A stretch of 64,000 bases of DNA from CAZCVI01 sp964502145. Its GTDB lineage: Bacteria; Acidobacteriota; Aminicenantia; UBA2199. The DNA lies in the NCBI GenBank assembly GCA_964502145.1, contig CAZCVI010000034.1:7336-71335 (forward strand), written 5' to 3'. This document shows positions 1 through 8,940 of the stretch, one piece after another (positions within the stretch are counted from its first letter, which is position 1; every line of letters starts with the position of its first letter). Made by a program: the position numbers and the translations under genes. The notes below the pieces were generated by a model. The model had not been told where the DNA came from. It did no database searches and worked only from the letters and a program-made list of their open reading frames with translations.

Positions 1-1312
1 TCACGCGGTATCCGGGATAATTGTTCTTCAAGAGCCCGGCAATTTTATCAACCCGTTCTTTGCCCTCATCGGTGAGCGTGTTATTCCACGATTGGAAAGT
101 AATATCTTCCACGCGGAAGGTACCCACCTCGCGCATTCGCCCCCAATCCCTGTCAGCCAGGGCTTTGAAGTCAAACACCCGCTTGGGCCCAGCCGCGACG
201 GGCATTACACCGGTACGAGCTAGTTCTTCCAACACACTGCGATTGGTAATACGGTAGGGATTCCCTTGAAGGGGGTCCTTTTTAAAGGTGCCGGAACGGA
301 GCAAGACGTCGGTACAAGAAATAATGGAATTGATGACTCCTTCTTGGACGCCACCACCATACCCCTCGCGCACGGCTATGCCAAACTGGTTCTCGCAATT
401 CTGCGACATATCGAACCAGTCTATCTTTTTAATCATTTCCTCAATCACGTCTTTTTTGAGGTCCGCGGATTTGCTCATCTCGCGGATCATGTAATCGCGG
501 TTATTACCATATATACTCAGAACTTGAAAATAGACGGATAGAAAGTCGCGTACTTTTTCGGGATTCTCTTTCAAATAGTCGCGGTGGAACACGAAGACGT
601 CGATAATATACCCGGAGAAACGATCTGAACCCCAGACATATTTGATCCCCTCCACTTTTAAAGCCTTGGAGAGATCCGGTTCCCACAATACGAACACATC
701 GCCATTGCCTTTTTTAACTTTTTTTAATACCTCGCCAGACCCGGCCACTTTCACCTGCCAATTGGTGTTGTAATGGAGTTTATCCAGGTCGAAGTCAGCA
801 ATAGTAAGGTCCAGAAGGAAGGAACTGGGGGAATCAGCGGTATAAACAATTTTAAGGCCGTTATTGTTCAGGTCATTAATTTTCCCGCTGGGGAACCGAT
901 TGGCAAAGGCCACGATCCCATCGGCGCCCTTGGACTCGGAAATCGAGGCGACAATGACACCGGGGAACTTAAAATTTGCACCATGCACAAGGTAGGAATT
1001 AATAGGCAACACGATACAGTCGTAATCGCCTTTATCAAACGCGGCGAGCCGTGCGGCATAGGCGCCACCATCATCGGTAAAGTCCAACTGCAACCCCTTG
1101 CGCGCGGCGTTCTTGCGCATCTCGGGGGAAGTGATGAACCAGTACCCGAGGTAATTGTCGCCACCAATACGAATCGTGCTCAATGAACCAGCCGCATCCG
1201 AGGTGGATAACTGGCTCTTCTCAAAAAGCAGGGGCTTTAAAAACTTAACTGCCAATATTCCGATTATCCCAATAAATAAAATCAAGAGAAATCCGATGGT
1301 CGATTTTTTCAT
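1..1312 (-). CDS. Substrate-binding protein / OmpA-domain fusion, partial at window edge
   Basis: The reading frame is open from an ATG at 1312-1310 (preceded by a GAGGAAAC ribosome site) to base 1, so about 437 residues are visible and the C-terminus lies outside the window. The N-terminus is a hydrophobic signal or anchor (MKKSTIGFLLILFIGIIGIL). The middle resembles NMT1/PhnD-type ABC substrate-binding proteins (IRIGGDNYLGYWFI near the start, GDVFVLWEPDLSKAL later). The last visible residues (ITFQSWNNTLTDEGKERVDK, then IAGLLKNNYPGYRV) look like the beginning of an OmpA-like peptidoglycan-binding domain. It is the third gene of a leftward operon, 9 bp after the VWA lipoprotein, and shares its architecture with the first gene. 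Inference: a periplasmic, wall-tethered ligand-binding protein, not necessarily part of a transporter, as no permease or ATPase is visible. Confidence 0.75.
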   Translation of the reverse strand, partial: MKKSTIGFLLILFIGIIGILAVKFLKPLLFEKSQLSTSDAAGSLSTIRIGGDNYLGYWFITSPEMRKNAARKGLQLDFTDDGGAYAARLAAFDKGDYDCIVLPINSYLVHGANFKFPGVIVASISESKGADGIVAFANRFPSGKINDLNNNGLKIVYTADSPSSFLLDLTIADFDLDKLHYNTNWQVKVAGSGEVLKKVKKGNGDVFVLWEPDLSKALKVEGIKYVWGSDRFSGYIIDVFVFHRDYLKENPEKVRDFLSVYFQVLSIYGNNRDYMIREMSKSADLKKDVIEEMIKKIDWFDMSQNCENQFGIAVREGYGGGVQEGVINSIISCTDVLLRSGTFKKDPLQGNPYRITNRSVLEELARTGVMPVAAGPKRVFDFKALADRDWGRMREVGTFRVEDITFQSWNNTLTDEGKERVDKIAGLLKNNYPGYRV

Positions 1313-1321
1313 TTGTTTCCT

Positions 1322-2113
1322 CTATTTTTTTTCGAATTGCGTTGCATCGTAATTGGGCAATTCCGCCAGGGTATCTTTCAAGCTCTGGGAGAGATCGGCA
1401 AAACTATCTGCGGCCTGATAGGAAACCGAGAAAGTACGCAGGGGGTGGTTGGGTTCAACACACAGGCCGATAGCATAAATAGGAATGCCGCACCGGGCCG
1501 CATAAACAGCCGCACCAGGGATATCCTCGGCCTCGCCATCAGTGATCACGACAAGGCGGAACTCACCGTACCCCAATTGCTTTTTATACTGTTCTACCAA
1601 GCGATTAGTCCCTACCCGAATAGCGCCGGTTAACGGTGTACCACCACCCGCATCTATATTGGCAATGGCTTTAAAGAAACTCTCCCGGTTGCCAGAACCG
1701 AGCGGCACCACTTCCCGTTTGCCATAACTGTCAAACACATACAGACCAATATTAACGTCCTCTGGGACTTGTTCCAAGAATTTATTGATTGCCCATTGGG
1801 CGCCCGCCATTTTGTCGGCGAATTTTTGATCGCCACCGCATTTTTGCGTCGGACGTTCCCGCATGCTGCCGCTACCATCCACGATAAAGTAGAAGTTCCG
1901 CGTCAGCAAAGCTTGGCCACCACTATCGGGGGGGATAACAATCGGTGCTGGCTTCAGTGTTTTCCACAGGTGCAAATAATCCCGGTCGGATTCCGCCAGT
2001 TGTTCGGTGGAGTCGGGGGACTGTGATGAACAACCGGGGATTGCCACGACCAACAAGACCAAAACCAGACCACAGAGCAACTGGGATCGCAAAACTCTAA
2101 TAGGTTTGAGCAT
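1322..2113 (-). CDS. VWA-domain lipoprotein
   Basis: 263 residues. The first 28 form a lipoprotein signal with lipobox ending at Cys28 (VAIPGC), so the protein is probably anchored in a membrane facing the periplasm. A von Willebrand factor A domain follows: MIDAS motif DGSGS with D79, S81 and S83, the threonine motif GGTPLTGAI around residue 162, and VITDGEAED as the third metal-site element. VWA domains bind protein partners through a divalent metal. It lies between two substrate-binding/OmpA fusions (32 bp after the first, 9 bp before the second), so it probably joins them in one envelope complex. The partner and ligand are unknown. Confidence 0.85.
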   Translation of the reverse strand: MLKPIRVLRSQLLCGLVLVLLVVAIPGCSSQSPDSTEQLAESDRDYLHLWKTLKPAPIVIPPDSGGQALLTRNFYFIVDGSGSMRERPTQKCGGDQKFADKMAGAQWAINKFLEQVPEDVNIGLYVFDSYGKREVVPLGSGNRESFFKAIANIDAGGGTPLTGAIRVGTNRLVEQYKKQLGYGEFRLVVITDGEAEDIPGAAVYAARCGIPIYAIGLCVEPNHPLRTFSVSYQAADSFADLSQSLKDTLAELPNYDATQFEKK

Positions 2114-2145
2114 GAATCACCTCCTTGGTGTTAACAAATGCATGA

Positions 2146-3870
2146 TTATTTCAAGGGGGTAAAATCACTTAATTCCGCTTCTATCTGTTTGATACGGAAC
2201 ACCACGCGACGGTTGGCATTCCATTCTTCCTTGGTTTTCGGGGGATTGTACTTGGGATTGGAAATGCCCATGCCCACGGCGACAAACTGCGATTCATCCA
2301 AAGCTAAGCCCTGTTTCTTACAATATTCCAGAAAACTCTTGCGTACTTCCCGGGCCCGTTCCAGAGAGAGGTTCTTAGCTTGTTGTTCCATCTGGGAAAT
2401 CTCCACCGAAGCCAGCCCTTTTTGCCGGGCTTGTAGAATACCCAGCGGATCGGAATGACCCTCGATAATAATCAGGGCGCCGCCATAGGTCTGGGCAATG
2501 CCTACTGCTCGCTTAAAATCCCCGGCATATTGCGTGTCGGAAAAGTCGCTCTGGTTAGGACCAAAGTTAATTTCCACTTGGAAGAGCGTTCCTTCTTCGG
2601 CCCAGGAGGTCGACTCCACCGAAATGCGTTCCTGCACTTTGCGGGTATCGAATTTTTGTACCATCGGTTTTGGTTTGACCGAGGTTTGGGACAAGCCACC
2701 GGTCATGCCCGTATAATCCCATTGGGCGGAACGTAACGTCACCTTGCTGGACATCAAATTCATCTTTAAAAAGTTGGATTGAATTTCGCGGGTTAACTGT
2801 TCCATGGTTCGTGTGGTGCCCACGCCGGTGAAGAAACGGACATTGCCATCATACCCGACAAAATCACAATCCCCCAACAATGCTTCCACCTCTGGTATAG
2901 CTTGCACGGAATCGAATAACAAGCCCGCCGCATGGCCCATCAGTTTTTTATAGTCTTGGGCGTTCTCTTTTTTCTGAGTTTTTAGGCGGTCCAGTGCTTC
3001 CTCGCCTTTTAATAATGCTTTGACAAAGGATTCCACTTTTTCCTTGTTAGCGGCAAAATAGTCGCCGCGTACTGCGTACACATCCGCGATGATACGGGAA
3101 GCGGTTTTGGTACTGAGAAGAATTTTGGCACCTTTCACCGAACCTGCCGCACCTGTCCCGATTTTGCCGCCAGAGGTTAAACTAAGGGCATCGGGAATAA
3201 TACACATGACGCCGTCAATGGAAGAGTCTTCTGAAAATGCACTGACTGGGTCCACGATTTTGCCACGGGTATCATAGGAAGGATAAGTCAGTTCTTTGAA
3301 CCATTTAAACGTGACACCATTGGCTGCTACGCCGGAATTGTCGAGGATATTGGCGAGGTAATCCATATGGGGGCCGTACAGTTGTAGGGCCACGGTTTTG
3401 CCGCTCAGGTTCTGGGGGCGGTTGACACCGGAACGGGTGACCAGGGCATCGCCGCCCGTGGACCAGGTTAGCTGGTAAATCACCACCAGTTCAATACCAT
3501 TGCGTTTAAACACTTCCGAGGCAGTATTGATCATGCCCATGGTGCCGCGAATAAAGGGCGTTTCGCCATCCAGGCAACGTTCCACTTGGCGGGGGAAATT
3601 GTTTTCCACGAACAGTGATACATCCAGACCTTCCGCCCGGAATAAGCCTGCATCCGCAGTATATACAGTGGCGACATCACCGCCCCAGGTAATCAAAGGA
3701 ACCTGAAGGGGCCCGGACTTGATGCTTCTTGCGCTTTTAGTAACGACATCTCCCAATGGACGGGCTCTTAATTCATCCAAATTGGCGGCATAACCCGTGG
3801 AGAACAAACCCAAGAAACAAACCATTGCCAGTACATAACCGACACCAATCAAACCTACCGATTTTCTCAT
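2146..3870 (-). CDS. Substrate-binding protein fused to OmpA-like domain
   Basis: 574 residues with a clear signal peptide (residues 1-28, ending near TGYA). Residues about 50-380 resemble an ABC-type substrate-binding protein of the NMT1/phosphonate/sulfonate class (PLITWGGDVATVYTADAGLF, LVTRSGVNRPQNLSGKTVAL). Residues about 400-574 form an OmpA-like domain with the IIIEGHSDP motif and a C-terminal NRRVVFRI segment typical of peptidoglycan-binding OmpA folds. GGAGG precedes the ATG. It is the first gene of the operon continuing into the VWA lipoprotein and a second fusion. Known: such SBP/OmpA fusions occur beside VWA proteins in some genomes. The ligand cannot be told from sequence. Confidence 0.8.
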   Translation of the reverse strand: MRKSVGLIGVGYVLAMVCFLGLFSTGYAANLDELRARPLGDVVTKSARSIKSGPLQVPLITWGGDVATVYTADAGLFRAEGLDVSLFVENNFPRQVERCLDGETPFIRGTMGMINTASEVFKRNGIELVVIYQLTWSTGGDALVTRSGVNRPQNLSGKTVALQLYGPHMDYLANILDNSGVAANGVTFKWFKELTYPSYDTRGKIVDPVSAFSEDSSIDGVMCIIPDALSLTSGGKIGTGAAGSVKGAKILLSTKTASRIIADVYAVRGDYFAANKEKVESFVKALLKGEEALDRLKTQKKENAQDYKKLMGHAAGLLFDSVQAIPEVEALLGDCDFVGYDGNVRFFTGVGTTRTMEQLTREIQSNFLKMNLMSSKVTLRSAQWDYTGMTGGLSQTSVKPKPMVQKFDTRKVQERISVESTSWAEEGTLFQVEINFGPNQSDFSDTQYAGDFKRAVGIAQTYGGALIIIEGHSDPLGILQARQKGLASVEISQMEQQAKNLSLERAREVRKSFLEYCKKQGLALDESQFVAVGMGISNPKYNPPKTKEEWNANRRVVFRIKQIEAELSDFTPLK

Positions 3871-4074
3871 TTAAACCTCCATGTAACACCTGGGTAAAAA
3901 ATTGCATTGCTCATTTTGTCTTAAACTTAAATGTACGCTACTATTTTAAGAAAAATATCACTCTATTTCAATAGCTACGAGCACTTTTTTGTAAATTGTT
4001 GGGATTATACTTGAATTTTTGGGATTTCACCTAAAAAATAGGTGGTAAAAACGGGTGTCTATTTTTCTTAGCCT

Positions 4075-4231
4075 AAATCCACCGCCAAGTTAATGAGAAG
4101 AATGGGAAATATGGGAATGATGGGAATTATGGGATAAACAGAAATATTCCCATTCCTCCCATACTTCCCATATTTCCCATTCTTCCCACTTGCTTTTACG
4201 ATACTCTCAAAGAACTGGCGGTGAATCCAGG
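4075..4231. repeat. Word-built inverted repeat, GGGAAnTATG family (copy 1)
   Basis: The left arm repeats the word TGGGAA(A/T)TATGGGAA and the right arm its complement (TTCCCATA), so the transcript would form a long hairpin. The outer ends pair too: ATCCACCGCC at the left and GGCGGTGAAT at the right. The right flank CGATACTCTCAAAGAACTGG also occurs beside copy 2 near 22.9 kb. It lies in the 650-bp divergent region between the SBP/OmpA operon and the nucleotidyltransferase gene; I see no convincing gene in the rest of that region. Confidence 0.85.
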
Positions 4232-4486
4232 TTAGCTGGTTGAGTTGATCCATAGTGTCGCTCACGCGGTGAATCAAAATCAAGTGGATATTCTTTGGAA
4301 TTTGGTCCGTGATGCTCCCAAGGTCGTTGCCGCTGACCAGAATGAATTCATTGTGCAGATGATTGATGAGTTCCAGTTCATGAATGATATGATTTATAGG
4401 GACAAAATAAAAAGCGAGAACCAATTGGCAGAGAACGTTGCGCGTAAAGTCTCTGCTGTTCCGGTAGTTTTTTTATTAATTTTTGA

Positions 4487-4515
4487 TTGACAAAAGCCTA
4501 TTTCCGCACTATATT
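4487..4515 (+). promoter_or_regulatory. Sigma70-type promoter, possibly giving a leaderless mRNA
   Basis: TTGACA at 4487-4492, a 17-bp spacer, and TATATT at 4510-4515. Transcription would start close to 4522, which is the A of the ATG of the nucleotidyltransferase gene. No Shine-Dalgarno sequence precedes that ATG, so the message may be leaderless. Confidence 0.7.
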
Positions 4516-4521
4516 TAAACT

Positions 4522-4860
4522 ATGACTGTAGATAATAAAGAACTGTTGAAGCTGGTAGATATGATTGTCAAGAAGGTATTGCCGCAGAAGATCGTTCTCT
4601 TTGGTTCGCGGGCCAAGGATACCGCCCGTGATAATAGTGATTATGATATTTTTGTCCTGGTCAAGAATGCCCGCAATAAAAGAAAAATAGAAAAAGAATT
4701 GTATTACTTGATGGCCACAGAGAGTATTGGTATTCCGGTGGATTTAATTGTGGAGACGGTGAAAAATTACAACCGGCTGAAAGATAACCACTATTTGATC
4801 TATAATCAGGTGGCAAAATTTGGAAAGGCTTTATATGAATGCGAAACCAATACACATTGA
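4522..4860 (+). CDS. MNT-type nucleotidyltransferase (antitoxin half of an MNT/HEPN pair)
   Basis: 112 residues with the minimal nucleotidyltransferase signature: FGSRAKDTA followed by SDYDIFVLV, the G-S-x(n)-D-x-D motif of the Pol beta superfamily. In known MntA/HepT modules such a protein adenylylates and silences a HEPN ribonuclease encoded next to it. Here the following frame, overlapping the end of this gene, stops after 25 codons, so the toxin seems lost. Family membership is clear from the motif; present activity is inference. Confidence 0.85.
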   Translation: MTVDNKELLKLVDMIVKKVLPQKIVLFGSRAKDTARDNSDYDIFVLVKNARNKRKIEKELYYLMATESIGIPVDLIVETVKNYNRLKDNHYLIYNQVAKFGKALYECETNTH

Positions 4861-4912
4861 ACGGGTTGCTATGACGTTTAAAGAAGAAAGTATAAAAATA
4901 GGTGAACGATAG
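4835..4912 (+). pseudogene. Probable truncated HEPN toxin remnant
   Basis: A 25-codon frame starts inside the end of the nucleotidyltransferase gene and reads MNAKPIHIERVAMTFKEESI before stopping at a TAG. The overlap is what one expects for a HEPN partner (usually above 100 residues). The next real frame starts 17 bp later and is an unrelated antitoxin-like gene. I infer a toxin that lost most of its length; the piece is too short to prove homology. Confidence 0.4.
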
Positions 4913-4928
4913 ATTGAGGAGACATATC

Positions 4929-5210
4929 ATGTCACAAGAAATAGTATGGAACGTTCCAGAGAATCTATATCGTGAGCTAGTTTGGGCGCAGCAAGAATTG
5001 GCATACCCTAATTTAGTTGATTTCATCGGGCAAGCAGTGTTGCGACGGTTAGCCGATCTCAAAGCTGAGGCGTGGCAAAGGGATTTGAGTCGTTTGCAAA
5101 AGCAAATCCACGCTTCCGGTGGTTTTGGCTTAGGGGAAACCAAAGAAGAGATCATTGCCAACTTGCGTCACATCCGAAACGAGATTGTCGAGAAAGAGTA
5201 TGCGGAATAA
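4929..5210 (+). CDS. Small antitoxin-like protein
   Basis: 93 residues from the ATG at 4929, chosen over an upstream ATG at 4902 because GAGGAG lies 7 bp before it. The N-terminus (EIVWNVPENLYRELVWAQQ) resembles the strand-helix start of ribbon-helix-helix regulators, and the tail (ANLRHIRNEIVEKEYAE) resembles the toxin-binding tail of VapB-like antitoxins. No PIN or other toxin follows: the next 90 bp on this strand hold only a frame of fewer than 20 codons, then the convergent STAND gene ends at 5304. Probably an orphan antitoxin; assignment is by resemblance only. Confidence 0.55.
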   Translation: MSQEIVWNVPENLYRELVWAQQELAYPNLVDFIGQAVLRRLADLKAEAWQRDLSRLQKQIHASGGFGLGETKEEIIANLRHIRNEIVEKEYAE

Positions 5211-5303
5211 TAGTAGCCGCTTAATTGGTGAGACAGAGTCTCACTTTTTGTAAAATCGCGGTTGCATAATTCTGTATGCTTTGTTTAGTATCGTTTTAAC
5301 CTC

Positions 5304-8300
5304 TTAATTTCCTAACTTCATTCTTTTTTCTATGATCGCCAGATTCTCTTCCATTATTGTCAGATTGGGGTGTCCGCCGGGAAACAATGTTTTGAATATG
5401 TGGACGGCTTTTTGGCTGAAAAAATGGGCGCTGTCGAGATTATTCAGATCAAGATAGATGAGGGAAAGGTTATTGTAGGATGTGGCTAAGTCGGGATGAT
5501 TGGGGGCCAGCACGGCTTCATTTATCTTGATGGCTTTCTCTTGAAATTCCAATGCCTTTTCCATCTGGCCAAGTGCTTGATAGATCATTGATATATTATT
5601 GTAGGATGTGGCCAAGTGGGGATGATTGGGGGCCAGCACGGCTTCAAATATATTAACAGTCTTCTCTTGAAATTCCAATGCCTTTTCCATCTGGCCAAGG
5701 TTTTGATAGACTTGAGATAAATTATTGTAGGATGTGGCTAAGTCGGGATGATTGGGGGCCAGCACGGCTTCCCTTATCTTGGTGGCTTTCTCTTGAAATT
5801 CCAATGCCTTTTCCATCTGGCCAAGGGATTGATAGATGGTAGATAAATTATTGTAGGATGTGGCTAAGTGGGGATGATTGGGGGCCAGCACGGCTTCCCA
5901 TATCTTGGTGGCTTTCTCTTGAAATTCCAATGCCTTTTCCATCTGGCCAAGGGCTGAATAGATTTGCGATAAATTATTGACCAGGGCAGCCAGATTTTCG
6001 TCATTATCGGTAATAAAAGAGAGCAACTGGGCGGCAAAATCCACCCACTCCGCTTTGGTCAGTGGATTATCTTCGGGTTTAAGGCTTAACTTCCATTTCA
6101 AGTTATCAATCAAATCCTCGCACTTGTGGGCATCGGGCTTTGTTTGGGTGCGTAATAGATGGGAAACGATCTGATGCATCACCACGGCATCACTCTTCTC
6201 ATCTGCTTTTAACCAGCCTTTGGTTAGTAAACCGGTTAGACCATCCAAACTCTCCAAGTTTAATAGCTCTTTTATGGTCCGGCGCGAGATAAACTGAGCG
6301 GGCAACACGGACAAATTCATGGCTACCTGTTCCTCCTGCGTGGTTAATGCCGATATCTCAAACAAGGTTTGCAAATGCTGGTAAAATGGTTTTAATTTTT
6401 GTTCATCGTGCCAATATGTGGCTACGCCTTCTTTAACTTCCTGAGACAAATCAAACCCTTTGGCAGTCAATAATTGCAACAACTCAGCGGCAGTCAGACC
6501 GGCATTGGTGGCGGTACGCGCTAATAACTCGATGGTCAGCGTGTGACACCCACTCAATTGAATCATGGCTTTAACCGCCTCATCATACCTAGGGCCAAAG
6601 TAAAATCTGTAAAATAATTCGAGACAAGCAGACTCGGGCAATACATCCAATGGGTAAAGAGAAAAACCGGCTAACTTATTCCGTGAAGTCACCAACACGA
6701 CAGCAGGTAAAGAACGAAGATTAATCAGGTCTTTATCTTCAGGGTCTTCAATATTGTCCACCACCAACAACAGTCTGTCCCCCAGGTTGCGTAGATTTTC
6801 CAGCACGGCCACCAAAAGCTGGGTCGGATCATCGTTAAGGGATAAATGGAACGATTCAGCCAGAGTAGTAATCAACGATTGCCCCAAGGAACCCCGATAA
6901 TCCACCCAGGCAGCACTTTCGTAGTCCTTATAATGGTCCAAGAAAAAGCGTTTGCACAGTTCCGTTTTGCCAATACCACCGAGACCGTTCACCAGTAACA
7001 GGGGATTCTTCGCTTTGAGACGTTCCTGCAATTGCAGCAGGTCCGGTTCACGGCCTATAAGGGAGACATCGTTGGTGGGCGGTAGCATTGTTAATAATCC
7101 GATGGGGGCGGATATTTCCCTATGTGCAACTATTTTTTTATAGACGGTGACTTTTACGAGGTTGCTATTTTCATTGTTTGTAAATATGGCGGGTTCTAAA
7201 CCTTTTTCCTTTAATTTTTTCTGGATTCGTTTGATTCCTGATCCAGCCGCTTCCACAAAATTATATAAAAAAAAGATTTCGGCAATCTCTGGATTTCGTA
7301 AAAATGAGACCTCGACTTCCCCGATGGTTTCCAATTTAATCTCATCGGGAAAATTGCCGGGATTTTTTATTTCCAACCGATCTTGATAGAGTTCAACCTG
7401 GATGGTGGTGAATAATTCACCACCATAGTCGCGATGAACAAATGCGTTTGCCAATAATTCTCTTAATACGATTTCGGGAATCTCGCGATCTTCCGGCTCA
7501 TCGCTGTACACATTTCTAATCAAGTAAAGGTTCCTTTTCAGGTGGTGAATCATTTTTTCGTATTGATCGATTAAATTTCCAGTTACCATTTCACTTAACA
7601 CTGGATTGACTTTATCGGTCCCTTCAAACAGGAAAAACTTCGAATGCACGGCATTTTTGCAAATGTTTCCGATATTTTTCCCCAAACACATAAACGTCCC
7701 CTTAAGTAAATCCTTGTCCGCCTGTAATAAACCGAGGTGGTTCAATTTTTCTTCGATACCGTTGGGGGAATTTCCCATGAATTGGGCAACCACGCGTTCC
7801 AGTTCAAAAAAATGTATCAACTGCTTTTCATCCAGATCATTTAAAGATTTTCCAAAAATGATTTCCGAGGTAGAAATCTGTTGATTTACATTGGTTTTAT
7901 GAACTTTCGCAAGATATATGTCTAATTCGGTTGGCATTTCTCTTACAGGCAGAGCATAATGTCTGGCTATAAATAAATTCATATCCTGCTGGACGTTGTT
8001 TGCCAATTCCGGCACTGTCTCATAATCCACATATATTGTCTGATTTTCTTTGTCCAGAAATTCTTTTAACTGGAATACCTTTTGTAGGTTTTCAAATTCT
8101 TTAATGTTCTTCGGGGCAATCCCTCCTTTAAAATAGACAAAAACCTTTTTTTTGCATTTCACCGCTAGGTTGTATTCTTCCAAGGTAAACTTACCCACCT
8201 TGGAGTGAAACAAAACAATAACGATCTGGCAATCCCATAAAAGCTCGTTTAGTTCATCCTGAATGCATTCTCGATCATAGTTCCCTTTTTCAATATCGGT

Positions 8301-8462
8301 CTCCCATGTGACTGGTTCCACTTTCAGGGTTTTGTGGTATTTGCCAATGGCATAAAGAGTAGAAATCAATTGTTGTCTATCATTAGCCAGTTCATTGGAT
8401 GAGGCGATAAAAACTTTTACATTTCCCAAAACGTCCGGCATTTCTGCGCTGTCTTCAGTCAT
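5304..8462 (-). CDS. STAND ATPase: DUF4062 + HATPase_c_4 + NB-ARC + TPR
   Basis: 1052 residues. Residues 1-110 look like a DUF4062 domain (KVFIASSNELANDRQQL, then CQIVIVLFHSKVGKFTLEEY), a TIR-like fold often found at the head of STAND proteins. Residues about 200-440 resemble the AlbA/RecG-like HATPase_c_4 region, with LRELLANAFVHRDYGG (N box), NPGNFPDEI and AAGSGIKRI. The NB-ARC ATPase spans about 465-800: Walker A GLGGIGKT at 493-500, Walker B LLLVVDNIEDPED near 564-576, and a TSRN sensor. About five 42-residue kinesin-light-chain-type TPRs follow (SYNNLS.IY..LGQMEKALE). The body is closely related to that of the protein at 10114-12606, while the N-terminus is not. It is preceded by a small gene ending 3 bp before its start. 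Inference: an intracellular immunity switch in which TPRs sense a ligand, NB-ARC oligomerises and the N-terminus acts. Confidence 0.85.
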   Translation of the reverse strand: MTEDSAEMPDVLGNVKVFIASSNELANDRQQLISTLYAIGKYHKTLKVEPVTWETDIEKGNYDRECIQDELNELLWDCQIVIVLFHSKVGKFTLEEYNLAVKCKKKVFVYFKGGIAPKNIKEFENLQKVFQLKEFLDKENQTIYVDYETVPELANNVQQDMNLFIARHYALPVREMPTELDIYLAKVHKTNVNQQISTSEIIFGKSLNDLDEKQLIHFFELERVVAQFMGNSPNGIEEKLNHLGLLQADKDLLKGTFMCLGKNIGNICKNAVHSKFFLFEGTDKVNPVLSEMVTGNLIDQYEKMIHHLKRNLYLIRNVYSDEPEDREIPEIVLRELLANAFVHRDYGGELFTTIQVELYQDRLEIKNPGNFPDEIKLETIGEVEVSFLRNPEIAEIFFLYNFVEAAGSGIKRIQKKLKEKGLEPAIFTNNENSNLVKVTVYKKIVAHREISAPIGLLTMLPPTNDVSLIGREPDLLQLQERLKAKNPLLLVNGLGGIGKTELCKRFFLDHYKDYESAAWVDYRGSLGQSLITTLAESFHLSLNDDPTQLLVAVLENLRNLGDRLLLVVDNIEDPEDKDLINLRSLPAVVLVTSRNKLAGFSLYPLDVLPESACLELFYRFYFGPRYDEAVKAMIQLSGCHTLTIELLARTATNAGLTAAELLQLLTAKGFDLSQEVKEGVATYWHDEQKLKPFYQHLQTLFEISALTTQEEQVAMNLSVLPAQFISRRTIKELLNLESLDGLTGLLTKGWLKADEKSDAVVMHQIVSHLLRTQTKPDAHKCEDLIDNLKWKLSLKPEDNPLTKAEWVDFAAQLLSFITDNDENLAALVNNLSQIYSALGQMEKALEFQEKATKIWEAVLAPNHPHLATSYNNLSTIYQSLGQMEKALEFQEKATKIREAVLAPNHPDLATSYNNLSQVYQNLGQMEKALEFQEKTVNIFEAVLAPNHPHLATSYNNISMIYQALGQMEKALEFQEKAIKINEAVLAPNHPDLATSYNNLSLIYLDLNNLDSAHFFSQKAVHIFKTLFPGGHPNLTIMEENLAIIEKRMKLGN

Positions 8463-8465
8463 TCA

Positions 8466-8834
8466 CTACCTTTCGATTCGTTGCGCAAGCGGTTTTATTT
8501 TCCTTACATTTAAAATCAAGTTATTGGTCAGGGCAGAATCGCTCCACGAAAATTTTTTGGTTCCGCATAAAGAGGTATGGCCACTTGTATTGGTATTAAT
8601 TATTGCAAGGATTTCTACATTTAACTGATGATCGCTAAAACTCTTTGCGGCTGGATTAAGGTTTTTTTTATCACGAAAGGCATTATTTAGAAGCTGGGTA
8701 ATGGCAATAAGTTGTTGTTCTTCGAGGTTATAATCGGCTAGAATTTTTTTGAGACTATCCACTGTTATTTCGCAGTGTTCATCTATACTCTTTTTTAATC
8801 GCTGTCTCAACTCCGTTACGGTTATTGGCATCAT
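8466..8834 (-). CDS. Unknown 122-residue protein coupled to the STAND gene
   Basis: The gene starts at ATGATG (AGGTGA ribosome site) and ends 3 bp before the DUF4062-STAND gene, so the two are almost certainly cotranscribed and translationally coupled. The first 65 residues are predicted helical and polar (TELRQRLKKSIDEHCEITVD, then SLKKILADYNLEEQQ). The second half is less regular, with a Ser/Thr/Asn-rich stretch around TNTSGHTSLCGTKKFSWSD. I do not recognise the family. A small adaptor similar to effector-associated domains is possible from position alone. Confidence 0.6.
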   Translation of the reverse strand: MMPITVTELRQRLKKSIDEHCEITVDSLKKILADYNLEEQQLIAITQLLNNAFRDKKNLNPAAKSFSDHQLNVEILAIINTNTSGHTSLCGTKKFSWSDSALTNNLILNVRKIKPLAQRIER

Positions 8835-8940
8835 GTTTCACCTCTATTTTTCAAATCCACTGGTGGGACATCAAATGAACTCCACATGCATATTATAGAG
8901 TGATTTATTAAAAATGTCAACAAAGCCAACAAATCTTCAG

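Noticed and set aside
773..1186. Plus-strand frames of 130-140 residues opposite the SBP/OmpA fusions
   Set aside because: The minus-strand frame is continuous, has a signal sequence and matches the paralogue at 2146-3870, so the plus-strand frames are shadows.
4068..4424. Minus-strand frame of 118 residues
   Set aside because: About half of it is the translation of the GGGAAnTATG hairpin and its flank, and the same peptide HRQFFESIVK appears at 22.9 kb for that reason. No ribosome site and no family resemblance.
4245..4490. Plus-strand frame of 81 residues upstream of the MNT gene
   Set aside because: No ribosome site or known motif, and it runs through the -35 box of the MNT promoter. It could be a decayed gene, but I cannot support it.
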